Below, piece after piece: positions 8,299 to 16,453 of a stretch of DNA of 46,678 bases; positions within the stretch are counted from its first letter, which is position 1, and each line of letters opens with the position of its first letter. Under the pieces are notes generated by a model. The model ran no database searches, was not told the DNA's origin, and saw only the letters and a program-made list of their open reading frames with translations. The translations under genes were made by a program, and so were the position numbers. The stretch covers positions 1-46,678 of the forward strand of contig JAUNAJ010000018.1 of assembly GCA_030527645.1 (NCBI GenBank). Reading direction: 5' to 3'. Origin of the DNA: Lachnospiraceae bacterium (GTDB lineage Bacteria; Bacillota; Clostridia; Lachnospirales; Lachnospiraceae).

Positions 8299-9920
8299 GC
8301 AATAAAAATACATTAGTAAAAAATGCTTCGATCCTGATGATCGCATCCATGATCTCCAGGATCATCGGTCTTCTGTACAGAAGACCCCTCGGAAATATTC
8401 TGGGATCGGTGGGCCTCGGATACTACGGCTATGCCAGTAATCTGTATTCCATTCTCCTGCTGATCTCCTCCTACAGTATCCCCATGGCAGTATCCAAGAT
8501 CGTGTCGGAGAGACTGGCTCTGAAGCGCTACAGGAATGCCCATCGAGCCTTTCTGGCTGCTTTGATCTATGCGGCAGTCGTGGGAGGGATCGCCGCGCTG
8601 ATCGCCTGGTTTGGAGGTGCATACCTGCTGCCGAAGAACCAGCTGAATGCTTTGCCGGCTCTTCGCGTACTGTCTCCGACCATCTTTCTGTCGGCGATTC
8701 TGGGTGTGCTCCGGGGATATTTTCAGGCAAATCAGAATATGACCCCTACCTCCGTTTCCCAGATTGCAGAGCAGATCATGAATGCGATCGTCAGTATCCT
8801 GGCTGCCTGGATCCTTGTTGCAAGAGTTGCTTCTGATGGTGGAAACAGCACGGCCATCTATGGTGCCGTCGGCGGAACAATGGGTACAGGAGCCGGTGTG
8901 CTGACAGGGCTGATCTTTATGCTGTTTGTGTACGGTGTCAACCGGAAGATCATCTTTAAAAGGATCGCAAGAGACAAGAGTGAAACCGAGGAGAGCTACA
9001 GTCATATCTTTCAGGTGATATTCCTGATGGTGACTCCGATTATTTTCACTACCTTCATCAACAACGCCAGCACCTATCTGGACAGCTATCTGTATTCCAC
9101 CATTCAGGACTGGCACGGCTTTGATGCGGATGCGATCTCTGCGGCCTACGGTGAATTCAGTAATTATTATATTCCCATCATCAATATTCCGCTGGCAATC
9201 GCTTCAGCCAGTGCTTCGGCACTGATGCCTGAGGTTTCCGGTCAGTACGCACTGGGAAATCATGAGAATGCCAATGAACAGATCAACACCACCATCCGGC
9301 TTACCATGTTTATCTGCATTCCTGCCATGGTGGGACTGACGATCCTTGCCGGACCGATCATGCAGCTTCTGTTCCCTTCAGCGTCTGAGCTGGCAGCGAG
9401 GATTCTGATGTTCGGAAGCCTGTATGTACTGTTCACTGCTCTGGCAACCATTACCGGCAGTGTGCTTCAGTCTATTGGGCAGCAGCGGACCGCTTTATTC
9501 AATGCAGGTATATCACTGATCCTGAATCTGGTCTGCCTGGCACTGCTGCTGTTCCTGATCCCGAGACTGGATATCTATGCAGTAATGATCGCAAATATCC
9601 TGTTTTCTGTTGTATATTGCCTGATGAATGCACTTTCCTTAAGACGGTACCTGGGCTTCAGGAATGAGATGAAGAAAACCTACGGCGAGCCGCTTCTGGC
9701 ATCTCTGTTGATGGCAGCTGTAACACTGCCGGTGTATTCCCTTATCTTCCGGGTCAGCGGAATGGTCCTTGCAGCGCTGCCCATTGCAATCCTTGCAGCA
9801 GTACTGGTTTATCTCATCGGTTATGTGAAGATCTCCCGTATATCGGAGGAGGAGCTGCGGAAATTCCCGCTTGGAACGAAGCTGGTGAAGGTGCTTCGAA
9901 AGATCCGGATCTATCGGTAG
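8295..9920 (+). CDS. MOP-superfamily lipid/polysaccharide flippase (MurJ/SpoVB-like)
   Basis: This 541-residue membrane protein has about 14 hydrophobic segments spread along the whole length and begins with a short basic stretch, NKNTLVKNASILMIASMISR-like, as in SpoVB/YtgP-type members of the MATE/MOP family. The N-terminal GLLYRRPLGNILGSVGLGYYGYA region is the best family marker. Such proteins flip lipid-linked cell-wall or polysaccharide precursors across the cytoplasmic membrane; which substrate this one handles cannot be told. The ATG overlaps ung by 4 bases. It is followed by a strong bidirectional terminator. It could equally be named stage V sporulation protein B-like or polysaccharide transporter. 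Confidence 0.85.
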   Translation: MSNKNTLVKNASILMIASMISRIIGLLYRRPLGNILGSVGLGYYGYASNLYSILLLISSYSIPMAVSKIVSERLALKRYRNAHRAFLAALIYAAVVGGIAALIAWFGGAYLLPKNQLNALPALRVLSPTIFLSAILGVLRGYFQANQNMTPTSVSQIAEQIMNAIVSILAAWILVARVASDGGNSTAIYGAVGGTMGTGAGVLTGLIFMLFVYGVNRKIIFKRIARDKSETEESYSHIFQVIFLMVTPIIFTTFINNASTYLDSYLYSTIQDWHGFDADAISAAYGEFSNYYIPIINIPLAIASASASALMPEVSGQYALGNHENANEQINTTIRLTMFICIPAMVGLTILAGPIMQLLFPSASELAARILMFGSLYVLFTALATITGSVLQSIGQQRTALFNAGISLILNLVCLALLLFLIPRLDIYAVMIANILFSVVYCLMNALSLRRYLGFRNEMKKTYGEPLLASLLMAAVTLPVYSLIFRVSGMVLAALPIAILAAVLVYLIGYVKISRISEEELRKFPLGTKLVKVLRKIRIYR

Positions 9921-9946
9921 GTGAACAGGAACCAACTTTGAATAAT

Positions 9947-9992
9947 ACAACAAAAAGCACGTACCGCCGCGGCGGTACGTGCTTTTTGTTGT
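9947..9992. terminator. Bidirectional terminator, 46-base perfect palindrome
   Basis: The sequence is its own reverse complement from 9947 to 9992, centred at 9969/9970 on GCCGCGGC. A-rich and T-rich outer arms (AAAAAGCACGTACC and its complement) give a T-tract on either strand. It lies between the convergent flippase gene (+) and the activase gene (-), and can stop transcription from both sides. Confidence 0.9.
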
Positions 9993-10007
9993 GTGACTTA
10001 TGAAGGT

Positions 10008-13000
10008 TTACAAATTCTTATTCGCAGTGGACAGCATGAGCTTGATACGATTCAGCTGGTTTACCTCAGAGGCACCCGGATCGAAATCGATGGCTACAAT
10101 ATTGGCCTTCGGATACTCCTTGCGGATTGCCTTTATGACTCCCTTTCCAACAATGTGGTTGGGCAGGCAGCCGAAGGGCTGTGTACAGACAATATTCTCA
10201 ATACCGCCATGGATCAGCTCCATCATCTCGCCTGTGAGGAACCAGCCCTCTCCGGTCTGATTTCCGACAGATACAATGGGCGATGCATATCTTGCAAGAT
10301 CCTTAATGTTAGCAGATGGAGTGAAGTGTACACTCTTCTCAAATTCTCTGTTTGCTGCGGAACGCAGCATGTCGATGGCCTTGATGCCTGCGTTGCACAG
10401 AAGTGCGTTTTTTTTGCTGCCTCCTAAGTGCTTCGCCTTGAAGTTTGCATTGTAGAAGCTGTACATGAAGAAGTCGATCAGATCAGGGCATACAGCCTCA
10501 GCGCCCTCCTTCTCCAGCAGCTCAGCCAGATGGTTGTTGGCTGCAGGCAGGAATTTTACCAGGATCTCACCTACGATGCCGACTCTTGGCTTCTTCTCGT
10601 CGGTGATCGGAATCCGGTCAAAGTCATGGATCATGGTTTTACAGATCTGATTGAAGCGGCGGAAGGATACCTTCGGACTGCTGACATATTCAATACAGAT
10701 ATTCTCCCATTTCTTATGGATCCGGTCGGTCGTGCCCTTCACCTTCTCATAGGGACGCATACGGTATACGCATTTCATCAGAATATCACCGAATACAACA
10801 GCATATACAGCACGGAGTGCAGTTGCCATGTCCAGCTTGAAGCCGGGATTTTCTTCAAGTCCGCTAAGGTTCACGGAAATAACCGGTACCTGAGACATGC
10901 CGGCTTTTTTCAGTGCACGTCGGATGAAGCCGATGTAGTTGGAGGCACGGCAGCCGCCGCCGGTCTGGGTGCACATGACAGCCACTCTGTCCAGATCATA
11001 TTTTCCGGACAAAAGGGCATCCATGATCTGTCCTACTACCATCAGAGACGGATAGCAGGCGTCGTTGTTGACATACTTCAGACCTACATCAACAGCATCC
11101 TTGGAATCATTCTGCAGGATCTCCAGATTGTAGCCGCTGGTATTAAAGGCAGGCTGCAGGATATTGAAATGAATCGGTGACATCTGGGGAGCCAGAATGG
11201 TATAAACACCCTTCATTTCCTTTGTATAGAGAGCTTTTTTGATAGAGGACGGCCGCACAGCTCTTCTGTCCTTCTTCTTATCTCTGGCGCGAAGCGCTGC
11301 AATCAGAGAACGGACACGGATCCTTGCGGCACCAAGGTTATTCACCTCATCAATCTTCAGACAGGTATAGATCTTGCCGCTTCCCTCCAGAATATCATAG
11401 ACCTGGTCGGTGGTAACCGCATCCAGACCGCAGCCGAAGGAGTTCAGCTGGATAATATCCAGATCATCCCTTGTCTTTGCCAGGTTTGCAGCCGCATAGA
11501 GACGGGTATGATACATCCACTGATCGTTTACCCGGAGAGGACGTTCCAGATCATGGAGATGGGAAACGGAATCCTCTGTGAGAACTGCCAGATCGTAGGC
11601 TGCGATCATATCCGGAATTCCGTGGTGGATCTCCGGATCGATGTGATAGGGGCGGCCGGCGAGAACGATGCCGTGGTGACCGGTCTTTTCCATCCACTCC
11701 AGCGTTTCTTCACCCTTACGGCGCATATCCTCACGAACGCTCTCCATTTCCATCCAGCCGGCATGGCAGGCAGAACGGACCTCCTGCTCAGGAATATGTT
11801 TGAAAACCTTTACCAGCTCGTCTGCCAGGATCCGCTCACTGGTGAGAGCCAGGAAGGGGTTCTGGAAGGTTATGGAAGGATCGTTGAGCTCCTCTACGTT
11901 GTTTTTGATATTCTCTGCATAGGAGGTAACGATGGGGCAGTTGTAGTGGTTGACTGCGCCCTCGAATTCTTCACGCTCATAAGGAATACAGGGATAGAAG
12001 ATATACTTCACTCCGTTTTTCAAGAGCCATGAAATGTGTCCGTGGGCAAGCTTTGCCGGGTAGCATTCTGACTCGCTGGGAATGGATTCAATGCCCATCT
12101 CGTAGATCTTTCGGGAAGATGTAGGAGACAGAACCACTCTGTAGCCAAGCTTTGTGAAGAAGGTATGCCACAGAGGATAGTTTTCGTACATATTCAAAAC
12201 TCTGGGGATTCCCACGGTACCGCGGACTGCCTGCTCCTCAGAGAGGGAGGCATAGTCAAACAGTCTGTTGTATTTGTACTCAAACAGGTTCGGGATCTTG
12301 TTGGCATTCTTTTCCTTGCCGATGCCTCTCTCACAGCGGTTTCCGCTGATATACTGACGGCCGCCGGAGAATTTATTGATGGTCAGACGGCAGTTGTTGA
12401 TACAGCCCTTGCAGTTGGTCATGCGGGTCGTATACTCCAGACCGCTGATATCGTTGATCGACAGCATGCTGGTCTGTTTACCCTCATAGCGCTCCTTAGC
12501 GATCAGGGCGGCTCCGAAGGCACCCATGATTCCTGCAATGTCCGGACGGATGGCCTTGCAGTCTGCAATTCGCTCAAAGCTTCGAAGAACAGCATCGTTG
12601 TAGAAGGTTCCTCCCTGCACAACAATGTGCCTGCCCAGCTCAGTAGCATCGGATACCTTGATTACCTTATAGAGAGCATTCTTGATAACGGAGTAGGCAA
12701 GGCCTGCAGAAATATCTGCGGGAGTTGCTCCTTCCTTCTGAGCCTGTTTTACCTTGGAGTTCATGAATACCGTACAGCGGGTTCCCAGATCAATGGGATT
12801 CTCTGCAAACAGAGCCTCCTTTGCAAAATCCTGCACAGAGAAATTCAGTGAGTTTGCAAAGGTCTCAATAAAGGAACCGCAGCCGGAGGAGCAGGCCTCG
12901 TTCAGCAGCACGTTATCAACAGTCTGCTGCTTGATCTTGATGCATTTCATATCCTGACCGCCGATGTCCAGAATACAGTCTACCTCCGGATCGAAGAATG

Positions 13001-14228
13001 CAGCAGCTGTGTAGTGAGCAATGGTCTCTACCTCGCCCTCGTCCAGCATCAGTGCAGACTTGATCAGTGCTTCGCCGTAGCCTGTAGAACAGGAATAGGC
13101 GATGTGTGCAGTATCCGGCATATGGTCATAGATCTCCTGCATGGCACGGATCGAGGTGGCCAGAGGACTTCCGTTGTTGTTGGAATAGAAGGAATACAGC
13201 AGACTTCCGTCCTCGCCTACCAGAGCAGCCTTGGTCGTAGTGGAGCCTGCGTCGATTCCCAGATAGCAGTTACCGGAATAGGCAGACAGATTTCCCTTCT
13301 TAACTGTGTTCTGCTTCTGACGTTCCAGAAAGACATCATAATCCTCCCGTGACCGGAACAGCGGCTCCATACGGGCAGACTCATAGTTCATGGACACTCT
13401 CTCCTCCAGCCGGGTCTTCAGAGCCTCAAGGGAGATCGCTGCGTCCTCCGCTGCATTCATGGCAGAGCCGATGGCAGCAAACAGGTGAGAATTCTCCGGA
13501 ATGATCCGATGCTCCTCATCCAGCTTCAGAGTTCGTACAAAGCATTCTCTGAGTTCGGAAAGAAAATGCAGCGGACCGCCGAGGAATGCCACGTGACCGC
13601 GGATCGGCTTTCCGCAGGCAAGGCCGGATATAGTCTGGTTTACAACGGCCTGGAAGATGGAAACGGACAGGTCTTCCTTGGTAGCTCCTTCGTTGATCAG
13701 CGGCTGGATATCCGTTTTGGCGAACACACCGCAGCGGGCAGCAATGGGATAGACAGCCTGGTAGTTTTTGGCGTATTCATTCAGTCCGGAGGCATCGGTC
13801 TGAAGCAGGGAAGCCATCTGATCGATAAAGGATCCGGTACCTCCTGCGCAGACACCGTTCATACGCTGCTCAATAGAGCCGCCTTCAAAATAGATGATCT
13901 TGGCATCCTCGCCTCCCAATTCGATGGCAACATCTGTCTGGGGAGCATAGAACTGAAGAGCAGTAGAAACCGCTACAACCTCCTGGACAAAGGGAATTTC
14001 CAGACGGTTTGCAAGAGTCAGTCCTCCGGAACCGGTGATCACCGGGTTCAGCTGCATCTCTCCAAGCTTTGCGTAAGCCTTATCCAGCAGAGCTGCCAGT
14101 GTCTCCTGAATGTTGGCAAAATGTCTCTCATAGTCGGAAAATAATACTTCCTTTTCCTTATTTAAGATGGCAATTTTGACAGTGGTGGAGCCGATGTCAA
14201 TTCCGAGCGTATAAATGTTTTCACTCAT
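10008..14228 (-). CDS. Double ASKHA acyl-CoA dehydratase activase / HgdB-like fusion protein
   Basis: A 1406-residue cytoplasmic protein of the 2-hydroxyacyl-CoA dehydratase activase (BadF/BadG/HgdC) family. Two ASKHA ATPase modules are visible: GIDIGSTTVKIAI at 9-21 and GIDAGSTTTKAAL at 324-336. Each keeps two cysteines 39 residues apart (C127/C166 in GVCAGGTGS and AARCGVF; C446/C485 in EACSSGCGS and GTRCTVF). These are the positions that bridge a [4Fe-4S] cluster in HgdC dimers. A DUF2229-type region with NCKGCINNCR near 610 follows, then HgdB-like segments (NDACYPSLMVVGQ, CTQTGGGCRASN). HgdC proteins inject electrons into dehydratases by ATP hydrolysis; the partner of this large form is unknown. 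Start ATG 14228 with GGAGAAG upstream. It is transcribed away from tgt. Confidence 0.85.
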   Translation of the reverse strand: MSENIYTLGIDIGSTTVKIAILNKEKEVLFSDYERHFANIQETLAALLDKAYAKLGEMQLNPVITGSGGLTLANRLEIPFVQEVVAVSTALQFYAPQTDVAIELGGEDAKIIYFEGGSIEQRMNGVCAGGTGSFIDQMASLLQTDASGLNEYAKNYQAVYPIAARCGVFAKTDIQPLINEGATKEDLSVSIFQAVVNQTISGLACGKPIRGHVAFLGGPLHFLSELRECFVRTLKLDEEHRIIPENSHLFAAIGSAMNAAEDAAISLEALKTRLEERVSMNYESARMEPLFRSREDYDVFLERQKQNTVKKGNLSAYSGNCYLGIDAGSTTTKAALVGEDGSLLYSFYSNNNGSPLATSIRAMQEIYDHMPDTAHIAYSCSTGYGEALIKSALMLDEGEVETIAHYTAAAFFDPEVDCILDIGGQDMKCIKIKQQTVDNVLLNEACSSGCGSFIETFANSLNFSVQDFAKEALFAENPIDLGTRCTVFMNSKVKQAQKEGATPADISAGLAYSVIKNALYKVIKVSDATELGRHIVVQGGTFYNDAVLRSFERIADCKAIRPDIAGIMGAFGAALIAKERYEGKQTSMLSINDISGLEYTTRMTNCKGCINNCRLTINKFSGGRQYISGNRCERGIGKEKNANKIPNLFEYKYNRLFDYASLSEEQAVRGTVGIPRVLNMYENYPLWHTFFTKLGYRVVLSPTSSRKIYEMGIESIPSESECYPAKLAHGHISWLLKNGVKYIFYPCIPYEREEFEGAVNHYNCPIVTSYAENIKNNVEELNDPSITFQNPFLALTSERILADELVKVFKHIPEQEVRSACHAGWMEMESVREDMRRKGEETLEWMEKTGHHGIVLAGRPYHIDPEIHHGIPDMIAAYDLAVLTEDSVSHLHDLERPLRVNDQWMYHTRLYAAANLAKTRDDLDIIQLNSFGCGLDAVTTDQVYDILEGSGKIYTCLKIDEVNNLGAARIRVRSLIAALRARDKKKDRRAVRPSSIKKALYTKEMKGVYTILAPQMSPIHFNILQPAFNTSGYNLEILQNDSKDAVDVGLKYVNNDACYPSLMVVGQIMDALLSGKYDLDRVAVMCTQTGGGCRASNYIGFIRRALKKAGMSQVPVISVNLSGLEENPGFKLDMATALRAVYAVVFGDILMKCVYRMRPYEKVKGTTDRIHKKWENICIEYVSSPKVSFRRFNQICKTMIHDFDRIPITDEKKPRVGIVGEILVKFLPAANNHLAELLEKEGAEAVCPDLIDFFMYSFYNANFKAKHLGGSKKNALLCNAGIKAIDMLRSAANREFEKSVHFTPSANIKDLARYASPIVSVGNQTGEGWFLTGEMMELIHGGIENIVCTQPFGCLPNHIVGKGVIKAIRKEYPKANIVAIDFDPGASEVNQLNRIKLMLSTANKNL

Positions 14229-14301
14229 GTGTTACTTCTCCTTCTCAATATTTACCATTGTTTGTTATGATGATCTGAATAGTATGACAGTTTAGTCGAG
14301 A

Positions 14302-14477
14302 TATTCAGAAGGTTCTAATCAACATTCATCGAGCCCGCACTACGTGCTCAATTGCTGCTGCGCAGCGCTCGATTCATATTGATTAGAACAGCCTACGCGG
14401 CTGATTCAATACGAATAAGCACAGCCTTACGTGCCGGCACGACGTCTGCACTTATTCGTATTGAATCCTTCTGAATA
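14302..14477. repeat. Nested inverted-repeat element (non-autonomous repeat or structured RNA)
   Basis: An outer 11-base perfect stem (TATTCAGAAGG 14302-14312, CCTTCTGAATA 14467-14477) encloses three hairpins. Arm A pairs 14313-14334 with 14367-14388 (19 of 22). A small CAGCC/GGCTG hairpin occupies 14389-14403. Arm B is a 16-base perfect stem (14404-14419 with 14451-14466) closing on the palindrome CGTGCCGGCACG (14430-14441). CTGAATAGTA is also directly repeated at 14275-14284 and 14471-14480. It holds no gene. The 507-base gap 14229-14735 contains this element, the tgt promoter, a small inverted repeat at 14659-14677, and nothing else recognisable. Confidence 0.75.
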
Positions 14478-14601
14478 GTAACTATATGCAAAGTACTATT
14501 ATACGACACCTGAAAATAGAAGACAATCAATAAAAACGGCGGTAATTCTGAAAAAAAAATAAAGTTTTCGGGGAAACTGCTGAAAAGTAAAGAAGAAATG
14601 A

Positions 14602-14630
14602 TTGCCTGATTCTCTGATTTCCGATAAGAT
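14602..14630 (+). promoter_or_regulatory. Promoter of tgt
   Basis: TTGCCT (14602-14607), 17-base spacer, TAAGAT (14625-14630); predicted start of transcription near 14637, about 100 bases before the tgt start codon. It is the best box pair in the divergent gap. Confidence 0.55.
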
Positions 14631-14658
14631 AGATGAACGAGACAATACAATCATAAAG

Positions 14659-14677
14659 GTTACTGGTGAACAGTAAC
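14659..14677. repeat. Small inverted repeat GTTACTG/CAGTAAC
   Basis: GTTACTG (14659-14665) and CAGTAAC (14671-14677) with a 5-base loop, in the predicted 5' leader of tgt. The GTTACTG core recurs at 21106, 32585 and 32689, marking a dispersed family. Confidence 0.5.
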
Positions 14678-14735
14678 TTATGAAGTGCGGCGATGCCGGT
14701 CAGAAGTGCTCGCTGCAATGAAAGGACTTTTTTAT

Positions 14736-15875
14736 ATGGGTGAATATACACTGCTTACCGAAGAGGGAAGAGCAAAGCGTGCCGAGTTTCAGACCGTTCA
14801 CGGAACGATCCAGACGCCGGTATTTATGAACGTCGGAACTGTGGCTGCCATTAAGGGTGCAGTATCAACGGAGGATCTGGAGCAGATCGGGACACAGGTG
14901 CAGCTGTCCAATACCTACCATCTTCATGTGCGTCCGGGGGATGAGGTCGTAAAGCAGATGGGAGGTCTTCATCAGTTTATGAGCTGGAAGAAGCCGATCC
15001 TTACCGATTCCGGCGGATTTCAGGTATTTTCCCTTTCTACGCTGCGAAAGATCAAGGAGGAGGGTGTGACCTTCCGTTCTCATATTGACGGCAGAAAGAT
15101 CTTCATGGGACCGGAGGAGAGCATGCAGATCCAGTCGAATCTTGCCTCCACCATTGCAATGGCCTTTGACGAGTGCCCCTCCAGTGTGGCAGAGAAAAGC
15201 TATGTGCAGCATTCCGTAGACCGCACCACCCGCTGGCTGGAGCGCTGCAGGGTAAAGATGCAGGAGCTGAACAGCCGGGAGGATACCATCAACCGGCAGC
15301 AGATGCTGTTCGGCATCAATCAGGGTGCAGTCTACGCGGACATCCGTATCGACCATGCCAGAAGAATTTCCGAAATGGAGCTGGACGGCTATGCAGTAGG
15401 CGGACTGGCAGTAGGCGAGACCCATGAAGAGATGTATCATATTCTGGATGAAACAGTGCCGAATCTTCCAAGAAATAAACCGACCTATCTGATGGGTGTG
15501 GGAACGCCGGCGAATATTCTGGAGGCTGTTGACAGGGGCGTAGACTTCTTTGACTGCGTCTATCCAAGCAGAAACGGCCGCCACGGTCATGTATACACCA
15601 ACGGAGGAAAGCTGAATCTTCTGAATGCAAAGTTCGAGCTGGATCAGCGGCCCATCGATGAACACTGCGGCTGTCCTGTCTGCAGAAGAGGCTATTCCAG
15701 AGGCTATATCCGCCATCTCCTGAAGGCAAAGGAGATGCTGGGACTGCGCTTCTGTGTGATCCACAATCTGTATTACTACAACAATCTGATGCAGGAGATC
15801 CGGGATGCTCTGGATGCAGGAAACTTCGCAGCCTATAAGCGCATGCGCCTGGACGGCTATCTCGCAGGAGAGTGA
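14736..15875 (+). CDS. tgt: tRNA-guanine transglycosylase (queuosine)
   Basis: Tgt exchanges guanine 34 of GUN-anticodon tRNAs for preQ1 on the way to queuosine. The 379-residue TIM barrel begins MGEYTLLTEEGRAKRAEFQ. It has the base-recognition motif TDSGGFQVFSLS with the general base Asp91, the substrate loop GGLAVGE, the nucleophile region FDCVYPSRNGRHG, and the zinc site CGCPVC with the later Cys and His in FCVIHN. ATG 14736 is preferred because AAAGGA (14721-14726) is 9 bases upstream and family proteins start here; ATG 14718 is an alternative. queA, often adjacent, is not upstream in this window; yajC follows behind its own promoter. Confidence 0.96.
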   Translation: MGEYTLLTEEGRAKRAEFQTVHGTIQTPVFMNVGTVAAIKGAVSTEDLEQIGTQVQLSNTYHLHVRPGDEVVKQMGGLHQFMSWKKPILTDSGGFQVFSLSTLRKIKEEGVTFRSHIDGRKIFMGPEESMQIQSNLASTIAMAFDECPSSVAEKSYVQHSVDRTTRWLERCRVKMQELNSREDTINRQQMLFGINQGAVYADIRIDHARRISEMELDGYAVGGLAVGETHEEMYHILDETVPNLPRNKPTYLMGVGTPANILEAVDRGVDFFDCVYPSRNGRHGHVYTNGGKLNLLNAKFELDQRPIDEHCGCPVCRRGYSRGYIRHLLKAKEMLGLRFCVIHNLYYYNNLMQEIRDALDAGNFAAYKRMRLDGYLAGE

Positions 15876-15922
15876 ATCATTGTTGCCCTGATAGTCTGTA
15901 ACTATAAAATCCACAAAACCTC

Positions 15923-15951
15923 TTGAAGGAACCTGCAGGATTGTGTATTAT
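15923..15951 (+). promoter_or_regulatory. Promoter of yajC
   Basis: TTGAAG (15923-15928), 17-base spacer, TATTAT (15946-15951), with transcription predicted to start near 15958, just before the palindrome at 15965. Confidence 0.65.
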
Positions 15952-15964
15952 GGTAATAGTTTGT

Positions 15965-15978
15965 TTTAGCGTGCTAAA
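15965..15978. promoter_or_regulatory. Palindromic operator TTTAGC-GT-GCTAAA (copy 2)
   Basis: Same 14 bases as at 5575-5588. Here it would lie at about +8 to +21 from the predicted start, a roadblock position for a repressor. Two identical palindromes at two independent promoters argue for a shared regulator. Confidence 0.6.
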
Positions 15979-16041
15979 CTGTTTCTGATGGAGCAGTGCA
16001 AAACAAAGAAGAAAGAACAATTACATAAGGAGGAAACCCTG

Positions 16042-16356
16042 ATGATTTTTGCTACAGCTACAAGCACAACCACCAGCAACATCATGCTCTTCGGAATGAT
16101 GGCAGTGATTTTTGCGGTAATGTATTTCCTGATGATCCGTCCTCAGAACAAGGAGCAGAAAAGAGTGCAGGCAATGCTGAATGCCCTTGAGGTAGGTGAT
16201 GCAGTTGTTACCACCAGCGGATTTTACGGAATCGTGATCGATATCGCTGATGACGATGTGATCGTTGAATTCGGCAACAACAAAAACTGCAGAATCCCGA
16301 TGAGAAAAGCTGCAATTGTTCAGGTTGAGAAGCCGGAGCAGGCTGCTGAGAAATAA
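16042..16356 (+). CDS. yajC: Preprotein translocase accessory subunit YajC
   Basis: YajC is a small single-span membrane protein associated with SecDF and the SecYEG translocon. The 104-residue product has one N-terminal hydrophobic segment (about residues 14-33, IMLFGMMAVIFAVMYFLMI), then the signature RPQNKEQKR and a soluble domain beginning with the usual LEVGDAVVTTSGFYG. I start at ATG 16042, 8 bases after AAGGAGG (16027-16033); the frame is open upstream but has no ribosome binding site there. The tgt-yajC order is widespread in bacteria. It has its own promoter and operator-like palindrome. secD/secF do not follow. Confidence 0.95.
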   Translation: MIFATATSTTTSNIMLFGMMAVIFAVMYFLMIRPQNKEQKRVQAMLNALEVGDAVVTTSGFYGIVIDIADDDVIVEFGNNKNCRIPMRKAAIVQVEKPEQAAEK

Positions 16357-16399
16357 TAAGTTCTCTGACACAATCTACAGGAACAGCGAGTCATGAACG

Positions 16400-16432
16400 A
16401 ATGGGACTTGTGCCGGCGGCATAAGTCCCATT
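16400..16432 (+). promoter_or_regulatory. Strong stem-loop between yajC and leuB
   Basis: AATGGGACTT (16400-16409) pairs with AAGTCCCATT (16423-16432), continued inward by five more pairs to a GGC loop. That gives 15 pairs in 33 bases, one of them a wobble. The tail is ATTAG rather than a T-run, so termination would be weak; it may be an attenuator or an mRNA end. It ends 8 bases before the leuB binding site. Confidence 0.5.
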
Positions 16433-16453
16433 ATTAGAAAAGAGGTAAAAGAT

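Noticed and set aside
10428-11180. Plus-strand open frames across the activase gene (e.g. 250 codons)
   Set aside because: Antisense shadows; the minus-strand product has clear conserved motifs throughout.
14302-14477. Insertion sequence with transposase
   Set aside because: No ORF of any length fits inside; it can only be non-autonomous or an RNA structure.
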